Positions 1-5,665 of a stretch of 13,234 nt of DNA are shown here, in pieces (positions within the stretch are counted from its first letter, which is position 1; every line of letters begins with the position of its first letter). The stretch is from an uncultured Acidobacteriota bacterium (lineage in GTDB: Bacteria > Acidobacteriota > Thermoanaerobaculia > Gp7-AA8). Under the pieces are notes generated by a model. It saw only the letters and a program-made list of their open reading frames with translations. It did not search any database and was not told where the DNA came from. The stretch lies in the NCBI GenBank assembly GCA_946887105.1, contig CAMPKJ010000135.1, forward strand, positions 1-13,234, in the 5' to 3' direction. The position numbers and the translations under genes were made by a program.

Positions 1-1
1 C

Positions 2-1057
2 GGGTTCTGGCGCCCGCTGCCGACGCTGCTCGTCGCGACCATCCTCCACTTCGTCCCCGACTTCGACGTGTCGTGGCGCATCCTGCGCGCGATCAACATG
101 GCCGTGATCGTCGCCGCCGTGCAGATCCTCCTCGCGACAATCGACGCGAAAGGCGCGCTCCGGTTCGTGACGACCGTGGCGCTGCTCTTCTCCGGTTCGG
201 CCGTGATCGCCGCCGGCTGGTACGCGAACATCTTCGACGCGTCGTCGCTGCTCCTGATCGCGATCGCCATCCGCCTGCTGTTCCGCGATCGTCCCATCGC
301 AGCGGGCGTGGTGATCGGCATCGCGTTCTTCTGCAAAGAGACCACCGCGCTGGCGTTGCCGTTTCTGCTGATGCTCCTGGCCGCCGGCCGGATCACGTTC
401 CGCCAGCTGCTTCGCACCGCGATCCCCGCCACACTCCTCGGCGCGATCTATTTCGCGATCCGCGCGAAGATCGTTCCCTTTGGCGCGGCCGGCGACGTCC
501 ACGGCTTCGACCCCGCGCAACTCCTCCCCACGGTCGTCAATCTCGCGGAGAGTTTCTGGCGGCAGACGATGAAAGGCGCCGGTCCCGGCTTCCTCGGATT
601 TCTCTTCCTGGCGATCTCGCTGATCGCGTTGCGCCGCCCGCGACTCATCGCCGCGGCGCTGGCGTTTCTCGCCGCGACGGTGGTCATCTACTGGGGAATG
701 TTCGGCCTCTGGCAGAACGGCGAGCTGATTCACCATCTGAACTTCGTCGGCCGTCTCTACCTCGTGCCGGTGGCGTTGATGTTGTTCATGCTCGCGCTCG
801 AACGGCGCACGCTGGTCATCGCCGTGCTGTGCATCCCCATCCTCTTCGGCGGCATCACCACCTGGCGCGACCACGCCCGTTTCCAGCGGATGTACAACCG
901 CCTCTACCGCACCGCCGCGCAACACAGCCAGAAACCGCTGGTCGTGCACTTCCCCAACAAGCCGCTCGATGACATCGTGCGCGGCATCAGAATCGGCGAC
1001 GTTCCGGCCGCGACGATGCACATCAACGCGCGCACGGGCCGGCTGGAGTATCGCTAA
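2..1057 (+). CDS. Multi-pass membrane protein, GT-C glycosyltransferase-like (5' end outside window)
   Basis: The frame is open from base 2 with no stop, so the gene starts left of the window; the GTG at 68 is internal. The 351 visible residues form a strongly hydrophobic chain with about eight to ten membrane segments. Near the start is FWRPLPTLL, a motif commonly seen in PMT/ArnT-like proteins. A Lys-Glu pair (about residues 112-113, FFCKETT) sits at the end of a membrane helix, also typical of that superfamily. The C-terminal 60 residues are hydrophilic (RDHARFQRMYNRLYRTA onward). Known GT-C enzymes transfer sugars from lipid-phosphate donors across the membrane. The catalytic Asp/Glu loop would lie in the missing N-terminal part, so donor and acceptor cannot be named. 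The stop overlaps the convergent GNAT gene by four bases. Membrane protein is certain; the glycosyltransferase assignment is an inference. Confidence 0.6.
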   Translation, partial: GFWRPLPTLLVATILHFVPDFDVSWRILRAINMAVIVAAVQILLATIDAKGALRFVTTVALLFSGSAVIAAGWYANIFDASSLLLIAIAIRLLFRDRPIAAGVVIGIAFFCKETTALALPFLLMLLAAGRITFRQLLRTAIPATLLGAIYFAIRAKIVPFGAAGDVHGFDPAQLLPTVVNLAESFWRQTMKGAGPGFLGFLFLAISLIALRRPRLIAAALAFLAATVVIYWGMFGLWQNGELIHHLNFVGRLYLVPVALMLFMLALERRTLVIAVLCIPILFGGITTWRDHARFQRMYNRLYRTAAQHSQKPLVVHFPNKPLDDIVRGIRIGDVPAATMHINARTGRLEYR

Positions 1058-1512
1058 CGCCGCTCGAACTCGAGCAGCGGCAGCGTGCGCTCGGGCGCGC
1101 CCGGCATCGGCGCATTCACCTCGCCCACCCGCCGCGCTCCCAGCTTCACGTAGAACTCCTCGGCATTCGGGTCGGAGACCACTGCGATCAGGCCTTGCGC
1201 CTCCGACAGCGCGTGCTCGACCAGCGCGCGTCCGATGCCGCGGCCGTGATGGCGCGGATCGACCCACACGTTCTCCAGCATTGCGCCGCGTTCCCCTTCC
1301 TGCAGCTGGCAGATGCCGATCACCTCGCCTTCTCCATCGAGGGAGGCCACGAACGTGCGGTGCTGATCGATGTCGGCGGCGGTGATGGCCAGCTCGCCGT
1401 CCCAGACCGCGAGCCATTCGGCGGGATAACCCCAGTGCGCTTTCGCGCGGCGCGCGAGAGCGGTCGCGCGGTCAGAATCGGACGACGTCGCACGACGGAT
1501 CTCGATTCGCAT
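1054..1512 (-). CDS. GNAT-family N-acetyltransferase
   Basis: This 152-residue protein has the size and layout of a single-domain GNAT enzyme, which transfers an acetyl group from acetyl-CoA to an amine. The CoA-binding motif A is clear at about residues 80-97 (ENVWVDPRHHGRGIGRAL, with the R/Q-x-x-G-x-G/A signature as HHGRGIG). Motif B follows at about 114-131 (DPNAEEFYVKLGARRVGE, where the Tyr is the usual general acid). The N-terminus (AKAHWGYPAEWLAVW) resembles a recurring subfamily of small cytoplasmic GNATs. The substrate cannot be read from sequence. ATG at 1512 is the only sensible start and has no clear Shine-Dalgarno. The stop overlaps the convergent membrane-protein gene (1054-1057). 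A 164-bp palindrome lies just upstream, so transcription from the 1696-2163 gene would have to pass through it. Confidence 0.9.
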   Translation of the reverse strand: MRIEIRRATSSDSDRATALARRAKAHWGYPAEWLAVWDGELAITAADIDQHRTFVASLDGEGEVIGICQLQEGERGAMLENVWVDPRHHGRGIGRALVEHALSEAQGLIAVVSDPNAEEFYVKLGARRVGEVNAPMPGAPERTLPLLEFERR

Positions 1513-1533
1513 GAAACATGTTAAGGCATCGCG

Positions 1534-1697
1534 AGTGTGGCGAGTCAGAAGTTCGCCGCGTCGAGTTGCGGACGCCAGCGGGTCGAATGCGAGGCGGCGC
1601 GACGCAGGCGATGCGGGGCATCGTCGAGGAGCGACGCCGACGCAGGCGGCCCGCTGCCGCCGTAAATCGATGTGGCGAACTTCTGACTCGCCACACT
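1534..1697. repeat. 164-bp imperfect palindrome with perfect 24-bp terminal inverted repeats (REP-pair or MITE-like)
   Basis: Bases 1534-1557 and 1674-1697 are perfect reverse complements over 24 bp. Pairing continues inwards on the same axis: 1561-1570 with 1661-1670 (8 of 10), 1576-1582 with 1650-1656 (7 of 7), 1593-1600 with 1631-1638 (7 of 8). An apical hairpin lies at 1609-1623 (CGATGC-GGG-GCATCG), so the whole element can fold as one rod. Each arm also holds its own small hairpin: 1671-1695 is TGTGGCGA, nine bases, TCGCCACA (8-bp stem), and 1536-1560 is a weaker copy (6 of 8). It sits between two leftward genes, with no target-site duplication visible and no coding capacity. Hairpin-within-arm design is typical of REP/BIME elements; overall size also fits a MITE. 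No partner transposase is in the window. Confidence 0.85.
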
Positions 1698-2163
1698 ACA
1701 ACAGCTGGCGGTGCCAGGACTGCGCAGCAGGCTTTTCCCACACTCCTTGCCGGACGTCGCCGAGACGCTCGACGGTCACGTCGAAGACCGGCGTCTCGAG
1801 CGTCGCGGCATTGCGAAACTCCGAGCGCGGCACGGCGCGTACGCCGTCCCCATCGCGCAGGAACACGCGATTGGAGTCGAGGATCGTAACGCCCAGTTCC
1901 CCTTCCAACTGCTTGAGAGTGCCGAACATCCGGTCGATCGAACAGCCTGATTTCTCGCGATGCTCATCCACCGCGACGATCAGAAAGCTACCTTCGCGGA
2001 GCTCCGCCGCACCGGGAATGGGCGTGCCGTGCGCCGCCCAGTCCTCCAGAAATCGGTTCACCTGGCGCATCAGGGCGTCGCTTTGGGGCGTATCGAGAGA
2101 GGGGGAAATGCCGAAGATCCAGACGTAAGCGTCATTGCTGAGCTGATCGAGGTTCACGCGCAT
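1696..2163 (-). CDS. Conserved small protein of unknown function (type often mislabelled 'ABC transporter ATPase')
   Basis: The 155-residue soluble protein has no signal peptide or membrane segment. It resembles from memory a family best known in Bacteroidetes that databases often call 'ABC transporter ATPase', although it has no Walker motifs. The pattern I recognise is a tryptophan-bearing N-terminus (NDAYVWIFG), then FLEDWAAHGTPIP (about residues 38-50), then GSFLIVAVDEHREKSGCSID (58-77), with invariant-looking Cys74 and Asp77. No biochemical role is known to me. ATG at 2163 faces the divergent TerB-like gene 25 bp away. The TAG stop (1698-1696) lies partly inside the palindrome, so the last two bases of the coding region belong to the repeat and the 8-bp hairpin starts immediately after the stop. 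Gene call is secure; function is not. Confidence 0.75.
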   Translation of the reverse strand: MRVNLDQLSNDAYVWIFGISPSLDTPQSDALMRQVNRFLEDWAAHGTPIPGAAELREGSFLIVAVDEHREKSGCSIDRMFGTLKQLEGELGVTILDSNRVFLRDGDGVRAVPRSEFRNAATLETPVFDVTVERLGDVRQGVWEKPAAQSWHRQLL

Positions 2164-2188
2164 GCGCGCAGTCTAATAAACTCGCACG
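2164..2188. promoter_or_regulatory. Short A+T-rich divergent promoter candidate
   Basis: Only 25 bases separate the starts of the divergent genes at 2163 (-) and 2189 (+). They hold an A+T-rich patch in a G+C-rich background, TCTAATAAA at 2172-2180. It offers a -10-like TAATAA (2174-2179) rightward and TTATTAGA leftward. No -35 boxes fit without entering the coding regions, and neither gene has a clear Shine-Dalgarno. Leaderless or very short-leader transcripts are therefore likely. This is weak evidence based on composition and position. Confidence 0.3.
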
Positions 2189-2647
2189 GTGAGCATCGCA
2201 AGAATCCTGGACATGCTGAGCGGACGCACCTCCGAAGTACAGCCGCGTCAGCAACACGACCCCCTCCGCCTCGCCACCGCCGCCGTACTCCTCGACATCG
2301 CCTACGCCGACGGGCAGTTCACGCCGGCCGAGGACGGCAACGTCGTCGGCTTTCTGAGCAAGCGCTTCGAGCTATCGCCTGACGACGCGCGCGAACTGCT
2401 CGAAGCCGCCGACGAGATCCGCAGGAAGACCGTCGATCACTTCGCGCTCACGCACTACATCCGCAAGAACGCGCCGCTCTCCGAGCGCATCGACATCGTC
2501 AAGACGATGTGGCACCTCGTCTACAGCGACGGGCACGTGGCGGAGTACGAGGGCTATCTGGTGCGCAAGCTGGCCGATCTCCTCGGGCTCGAACATCACG
2601 TGATGATCGAGGCGAAGTCGGCGGTGCTGCGCGAATTGGGACGCTGA
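2189..2647 (+). CDS. TerB-like (tellurite resistance TerB fold) protein
   Basis: This 152-residue cytoplasmic helical protein has the two-repeat pattern of the TerB fold. The first motif is LLDIAYADGQFTPAED (about residues 34-49), the second WHLVYSDGHVAEYEGYLVRK (108-127). Each places an acidic pair (Asp41/Glu48 and Asp114/Glu121) where TerB proteins bind divalent metal. Single-domain TerB proteins are widespread outside ter operons, so tellurite resistance should not be assumed; no terC, terD or terZ is nearby. I chose GTG at 2189 because the following residues (SIARILDML) form a helix seen in such proteins. ATG at 2213 is an alternative; neither has a Shine-Dalgarno. It is divergent from the 1696-2163 gene and ends 12 bp from the convergent VOC gene. 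Confidence 0.8.
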   Translation: MSIARILDMLSGRTSEVQPRQQHDPLRLATAAVLLDIAYADGQFTPAEDGNVVGFLSKRFELSPDDARELLEAADEIRRKTVDHFALTHYIRKNAPLSERIDIVKTMWHLVYSDGHVAEYEGYLVRKLADLLGLEHHVMIEAKSAVLRELGR

Positions 2648-2659
2648 ATACGCCGCCGG

Positions 2660-3031
2660 TCAGACGTGCTGGTCGAACAGGATCGCGTTCCCGTCAGGGT
2701 CCGCGATGACCAGACTGGCCGGCCCCGTGGTCGATTCGTCCGCCTTCTGCAGCATGGTCACGCCCTGAGCCTCGAGCCGGCGTTGCAGTTCGCGGACGTC
2801 GGTGTACTCCGGCAATGGCTGGGCGTTGCTGTCCCACCCGGGATTGAAGGTGAGAATGTTCTTCTCGAACATGCCCTGAAAGAGTCCGATCACGGTCCCG
2901 CCGTTCTTCAGGATCAACCAGTTCTGCGCCGCATTGCCGGCGAACGCTTCGAAGCCGAGCTTCTCGTAGAAGCTGCGTGACGCCTCCAGATCCTTGACCG
3001 CCAGACTGACCGAAAACGCTCCCAGCTGCAT
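2660..3031 (-). CDS. VOC-fold (glyoxalase/bleomycin-resistance superfamily) protein
   Basis: The 123-residue protein has two VOC beta-alpha-beta-beta-beta modules: the first starts with [22 protein letters not shown] (about residues 5-26), the second ends in [13 protein letters not shown] (about 110-122). VOC proteins act as metal-dependent lyases, isomerases or dioxygenases, or as binding proteins. The usual ligand positions look non-canonical: the early His/Gln position is Ser or Leu, and the late Glu after DPDGN is replaced by Leu-Phe. Catalysis of the glyoxalase I kind is therefore unlikely. The close match to a recurrent subfamily ([20 protein letters not shown]) is recognised from memory. 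It is the last gene of the leftward operon, 13 bp after the ureohydrolase stop, with its own Shine-Dalgarno. Confidence 0.88.
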   Translation of the reverse strand: MQLGAFSVSLAVKDLEASRSFYEKLGFEAFAGNAAQNWLILKNGGTVIGLFQGMFEKNILTFNPGWDSNAQPLPEYTDVRELQRRLEAQGVTMLQKADESTTGPASLVIADPDGNAILFDQHV

Positions 3032-3038
3032 GGGTCTG

Positions 3039-3043
3039 CTCCC
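3039..3043 (-). promoter_or_regulatory. Ribosome binding site of the VOC gene
   Basis: On the minus strand GGGAG sits seven bases before the ATG at 3031, just after the TAG of the ureohydrolase gene. It is one of the few good Shine-Dalgarno sequences in the window. It fixes the VOC start and allows independent re-initiation within the operon. Confidence 0.65.
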
Positions 3044-3044
3044 T

Positions 3045-4085
3045 CTACGCCTGCGTCAGCAGCGCGAACCCGATCATCTTATACAGCAGGCGCGCGCCGA
3101 CGTTCGCGTCCCACTCCGTCTCGCCCGGCGACACCTCGCAGAGATCGAGTCCAACGATCCGTTTTCCGGAACGGCGGATCGCGCGCAGCAGGCCGATCGC
3201 TTCGTTCCAGGACAGTCCGCCGGGAACGGGAGTGCCGGTGCCGGGGCAGAGCGTCGGATCGAGACCGTCGATGTCCCAGGAGAGATAGATGTCCTGCGGC
3301 AGCGTGGCCACGATCTGGTCCGCGATGGTCGCGAACGGAGTGCCTTCCTCTTTCCGAGACGCGATCTCGGCGTCGTAGAACGTCGTGATCCGCTCGTGCG
3401 TGTCGATCATCCGCCGCTCGGCTAACCCGAGGTCACGGACGCCGACCTGCACGAGGATGCCCACGCCGGGAACCTTGCGCATGACGTTGTTGAAGATCGA
3501 CGCGTGCGACCAGGTGAATCCCTCGTACGAATCGCGCAGGTCGGCGTGCGCATCGAGATGGAGGATGCCCAGGCCGGGATACTTCTGCGCGTACGCGCGG
3601 ATTGCGCCGTACGGAACCGAATGATCGCCGCCGAGCGTCACCGCGAGCTTGCCTTGCCGCAGCAGCGGGACCGTCTGATCGTAGACCCATGCATTCACGC
3701 GCTCGCTGTACTCGTTGACCTTGTCCGCCGCCGCTTGCGTGGGACGATCGACGACACCGCCTGTTTCGATCACCTTCGCGGCCAGCCGTTTCGCCGCGCT
3801 GTTCCAGCGCAAGACGTTCTTCGGGATGTCGAGCATGGCGATGCCAACGGAATACGGACGGCCGGTCTCCTGATCGAAGAGATCGACCTGCTTCGAGGCT
3901 TCGAGCACCGCGGCCGGCCCGTTCGAAGTGCCGCCGCCGTAGGAGGTCGTGGCCTCGTACGGCACGGGCACGATCACCACTTTCGAATCCTCGACGGAGA
4001 ACGGCAGTCCGTAGATGCCGCTCTCCGCGGGAGCGGCGGCATCGGGATCGAATTCGGAAGGACGGACGGAAGCGCTCTTCGCCAT
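3045..4085 (-). CDS. speB: Agmatinase-family ureohydrolase (arginase/agmatinase superfamily)
   Basis: The 346-residue protein carries every metal ligand of the Mn-dependent ureohydrolases: His155 (LGGDHS), Asp178, His180 and Asp182 (HLDAHAD), Asp271 and Asp273 (SWDIDGLDP). A late Glu317 (DLCEVSP) matches the conserved glutamate of agmatinases. The family hydrolyses guanidino compounds to urea plus an amine; agmatine to putrescine is the most likely reaction. Related specificities such as arginine, guanidinobutyrate or formiminoglutamate cannot be excluded from sequence alone. The chain is some 40 residues longer than E. coli SpeB because of a longer N-terminus and a segment around residues 85-140. 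A TTG at 4088 would add one residue, but ATG at 4085 is preferred because its A is the last base of the upstream stop (TGATG), a classic translational coupling arrangement. Cytoplasmic; third gene of the leftward operon. Confidence 0.92.
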   Translation of the reverse strand: MAKSASVRPSEFDPDAAAPAESGIYGLPFSVEDSKVVIVPVPYEATTSYGGGTSNGPAAVLEASKQVDLFDQETGRPYSVGIAMLDIPKNVLRWNSAAKRLAAKVIETGGVVDRPTQAAADKVNEYSERVNAWVYDQTVPLLRQGKLAVTLGGDHSVPYGAIRAYAQKYPGLGILHLDAHADLRDSYEGFTWSHASIFNNVMRKVPGVGILVQVGVRDLGLAERRMIDTHERITTFYDAEIASRKEEGTPFATIADQIVATLPQDIYLSWDIDGLDPTLCPGTGTPVPGGLSWNEAIGLLRAIRRSGKRIVGLDLCEVSPGETEWDANVGARLLYKMIGFALLTQA

Positions 4086-4375
4086 CAATCCATGTCCATC
4101 GGATTGACGTATTTGTCATCCGACTTCTCGGCGCGCTCGAGCGCTTCCTTGAAACGCTCCTCGAGGATGCGTCCGCGATCTTTCTGACTCTCGAGCTGCC
4201 GCTCGAACCGCTTCGCCGCCTCGCTCTTCTGCGCCTCCAGCCCGGCCACCATCGCATCGAGCGACCCGCCGGAGCCGCGCCGCTCCTTCGCCTTGTGCAG
4301 CAACACTTCACCGCTCAGCCGATCGATGACGATCGTCGCCTCGCAGCAGGGGCAGGTGATTTCGAAGTTGGCCAT
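4085..4375 (-). CDS. Small CPCC-motif coiled-coil protein, unknown function
   Basis: The protein is 96 residues from ATG at 4375 (MANFEITCPCCEAT). An upstream GTG-type extension to 4438 is possible but would overlap the preceding gene's coding end and reads as low-complexity sequence. A single Cys knuckle (Cys8, Cys10, Cys11) starts the chain, followed by a short beta-like stretch (TIVIDRLSGEVLLH). A long charged helix, probably a coiled coil, spans about residues 38-88 (GLEAQKSEAAKRFERQLES and beyond), and the acidic tail ends in NPMDMD. One knuckle cannot bind zinc as a full four-ligand site, so metal binding would need dimerisation. It starts 10 bp after the trans-sulfuration gene and its stop overlaps the ureohydrolase start, so the two are translationally coupled. 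I recognise no named family. Confidence 0.8.
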   Translation of the reverse strand: MANFEITCPCCEATIVIDRLSGEVLLHKAKERRGSGGSLDAMVAGLEAQKSEAAKRFERQLESQKDRGRILEERFKEALERAEKSDDKYVNPMDMD

Positions 4376-4385
4376 GAGTGTGATT

Positions 4386-5528
4386 CTAGCGCGCGGAGCC
4401 TTCGCGAGAGCGGCCCAACGCCTGTCCCAGATCCTCAATCAGATCCCCCACATTTTCCAACCCCACCGACACCCTCAACAGATTCTCCGCCGTGCGGCTC
4501 CCTGGTCCTTCGCTGGAGTTGCGGTGCTCGATCAGGCTTTCGGTGCCGCCGAGGGAGGTGGCACGGAGGAAGAGACGCGTGCGTGCGGCGACGGCGAGGG
4601 CATCGGCGCGCGTGCCGCGGACGAGGAACGAGAGCATGCCACCGAACGCCGACATCTGCCGCTGTCCGATCTCGTGATTCGGATGCGACTCGAGCCCCGG
4701 ATAGTGCACCGCTTCCACGCGCTCGTGCGAAGCCAGAAAGCGCGCCACAGCCATCGCGTTTTCGCTGTGCACGCGCATGCGCACCGCGAGCGTGCGGATG
4801 CCGCGCAGCACGAGCCATGAGTTGAACGGCGAGGCCACGCCGCCGATGAGCTTGCGCGCGTGCAGGACGGCGTCGAACCACGCGTCGCGCTCGCGGAAGG
4901 CCACCGATCCGCCCTGCACGTCGCTGTGGCCGCCGAGGTACTTCGTGGTCGAGTGCAGGACCACGTCTGCGCCGAGCTCGATCGGACGCTGCAGCGCCGG
5001 CGTCGCGAACGTGCCATCGACGACGAGCCGGGCAGCGTGGTCATGCGCGATTTCCGCGAGCGCCTCCAGATCGACGATCTTCATCAGCGGATTCGACGGC
5101 GTCTCTGCCCAGAGCACCTTCGTCTCCGGCCGCAGCGCGCGGCGAACGGCATCCAGATCCTCCATGGCTACGAAATCAAAGGTCAGACCCCAGCGCGCGA
5201 ACGACTCCTCGGCCAATGCGCGGTAGCCGTAATAGCAGTCGTCCGGCAGCACCACGTGGGCATCGCGCGGGAGCGTCTGCAGGAGTGCCGCGCCGGCGGC
5301 CATGCCTGAAGCGAACGCGAGCGCAGCGTCGGCGGAGTCGATCGCGGCCAGCGCCTCCTCGAGCCGCGTCTGGGTCGGATTGCCGTCGCGGACGTAGCTG
5401 TAGCCGCGCGAGGCCTCCCCTTCCTCGGAGCGCTCGAACGTGGTGGAGAGGTGCAGCGGCGGCGCGATCGCGCCGGTCTCGTCATCGACGTGCGCGCCCG
5501 CGTGGATCGCTTTCGTATCGAAATGCAT
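4386..5528 (-). CDS. PLP-dependent trans-sulfuration enzyme (cystathionine gamma-synthase/gamma-lyase family)
   Basis: The 380-residue protein is full length for the Cys/Met-metabolism PLP family. The PLP Schiff-base lysine is Lys196 in HSTTKYLGGHSD. Asp171 (VVDGTFATP) is placed to bind the pyridine nitrogen. The Tyr/Arg phosphate contact from the neighbouring subunit is YSYVRDGNPT (residues 43-52), and FASGMAAG (72-79) is the glycine-rich loop. The C-terminal TSLGGTESLIEH is the usual carboxylate-binding region. Family members include MetB, cystathionine gamma-lyase, methionine gamma-lyase and O-acetylhomoserine sulfhydrylases; I favour cystathionine synthase or lyase and cannot decide between them. 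ATG at 5528 gives the normal N-terminus (MHFDTKAIHAG). A longer frame to 5648 is only a translation of the repeat array. First gene of the leftward operon, with its ribosome site inside that array. Confidence 0.92.
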   Translation of the reverse strand: MHFDTKAIHAGAHVDDETGAIAPPLHLSTTFERSEEGEASRGYSYVRDGNPTQTRLEEALAAIDSADAALAFASGMAAGAALLQTLPRDAHVVLPDDCYYGYRALAEESFARWGLTFDFVAMEDLDAVRRALRPETKVLWAETPSNPLMKIVDLEALAEIAHDHAARLVVDGTFATPALQRPIELGADVVLHSTTKYLGGHSDVQGGSVAFRERDAWFDAVLHARKLIGGVASPFNSWLVLRGIRTLAVRMRVHSENAMAVARFLASHERVEAVHYPGLESHPNHEIGQRQMSAFGGMLSFLVRGTRADALAVAARTRLFLRATSLGGTESLIEHRNSSEGPGSRTAENLLRVSVGLENVGDLIEDLGQALGRSREGSAR

Positions 5529-5533
5529 TGCAC

Positions 5534-5636
5534 GAGTTCCTCGGAGTTCCTCGGAGTTCCTCGGTTCCTCGGGTTCCTCGGAGTGGAGGCGGCGCGGCCG
5601 AGGAACTCCGAGGAACTCCGAGGAACCGAGGAACCG
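5534..5636. repeat. Opposed arrays of a GTTCCTCG core repeat in the divergent gap
   Basis: The left arm (5534-5580) is five tandem units: GAGTTCCTCG three times, then GTTCCTCG, then GGTTCCTCG. The right arm (5599-5635) is the opposite strand of four units: CGAGGAACTC twice, then CGAGGAAC, then CGAGGAACC. The 16-base spacer (roughly 5582-5597) is G+C-rich. All nine copies share the 8-base core GTTCCTCG or its complement, so the arms can pair almost throughout with small bulges. Unit lengths run 10-10-10-8-9 and 10-10-8-9 in the same left-to-right order, so the right arm is not a simple inversion of the left. The structure fills the gap between the divergent trans-sulfuration and M50 genes and ends six bases from the ATG at 5528. 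Too short and spacerless for a CRISPR. Confidence 0.9.
5538..5542 (-). promoter_or_regulatory. Shine-Dalgarno of the trans-sulfuration gene, supplied by the repeat array
   Basis: On the minus strand the last array unit reads CCGAGGAACTC, and its GAGGA lies nine bases before the ATG at 5528. This is a good Shine-Dalgarno match with acceptable spacing. Each unit repeats the same purine run at about ten-base steps. In a transcript that also includes the right arm (5599-5635), this site would be base-paired. Confidence 0.55.
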
Positions 5637-5651
5637 CTTTCCGCCCACCTA

Positions 5652-5657
5652 TATACT
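5652..5657 (+). promoter_or_regulatory. -10 element TATACT of the M50 gene
   Basis: TATACT, one mismatch from the TATAAT consensus, lies in a small A+T-rich patch eight bases before the ATG at 5666. A start about seven bases downstream would leave almost no leader, which agrees with the lack of any Shine-Dalgarno here. No recognisable -35 is present; the corresponding position falls inside the repeat array (5629-5634). Confidence 0.4.
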
Positions 5658-5665
5658 CCAGCCCC

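Noticed and set aside
1520..1702. Integron attC site (GTTAAGG on the left and ACAAC on the right flank the palindrome).
   Set aside because: Neither end matches GTTRRRY or RYYYAAC fully, the span is longer than usual attC sites, the arms are too perfect, and no integrase or cassette arrangement is visible.
2189..2647. Tellurite-resistance locus.
   Set aside because: Only a lone TerB-fold protein is present, with no other ter gene; TerB domains are common outside tellurite systems.
4086..4088. TTG start for the ureohydrolase one codon upstream.
   Set aside because: The adjacent ATG overlapping the upstream TGA is the stronger and better placed codon.
4376..4438. Longer start for the CPCC protein (adds MRIWDRRWAALAKAPRARI).
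   Set aside because: It would overlap the preceding gene's coding end by about 50 bases and is Arg/Ala-rich frame-shadow sequence; MANFEITCPCC is the natural beginning.
5534..5636. CRISPR array.
   Set aside because: Units are 8-10 bases, contiguous and without spacers, occur on both strands, and no cas gene is nearby.
5529..5648. N-terminal extension of the trans-sulfuration gene, and the mirror extension of the M50 gene, through the repeat array.
   Set aside because: The extra residues (FLGSSEFLGVP, EELRGT and the like) are translated repeat units; both proteins have family-typical starts at 5528 and 5666.
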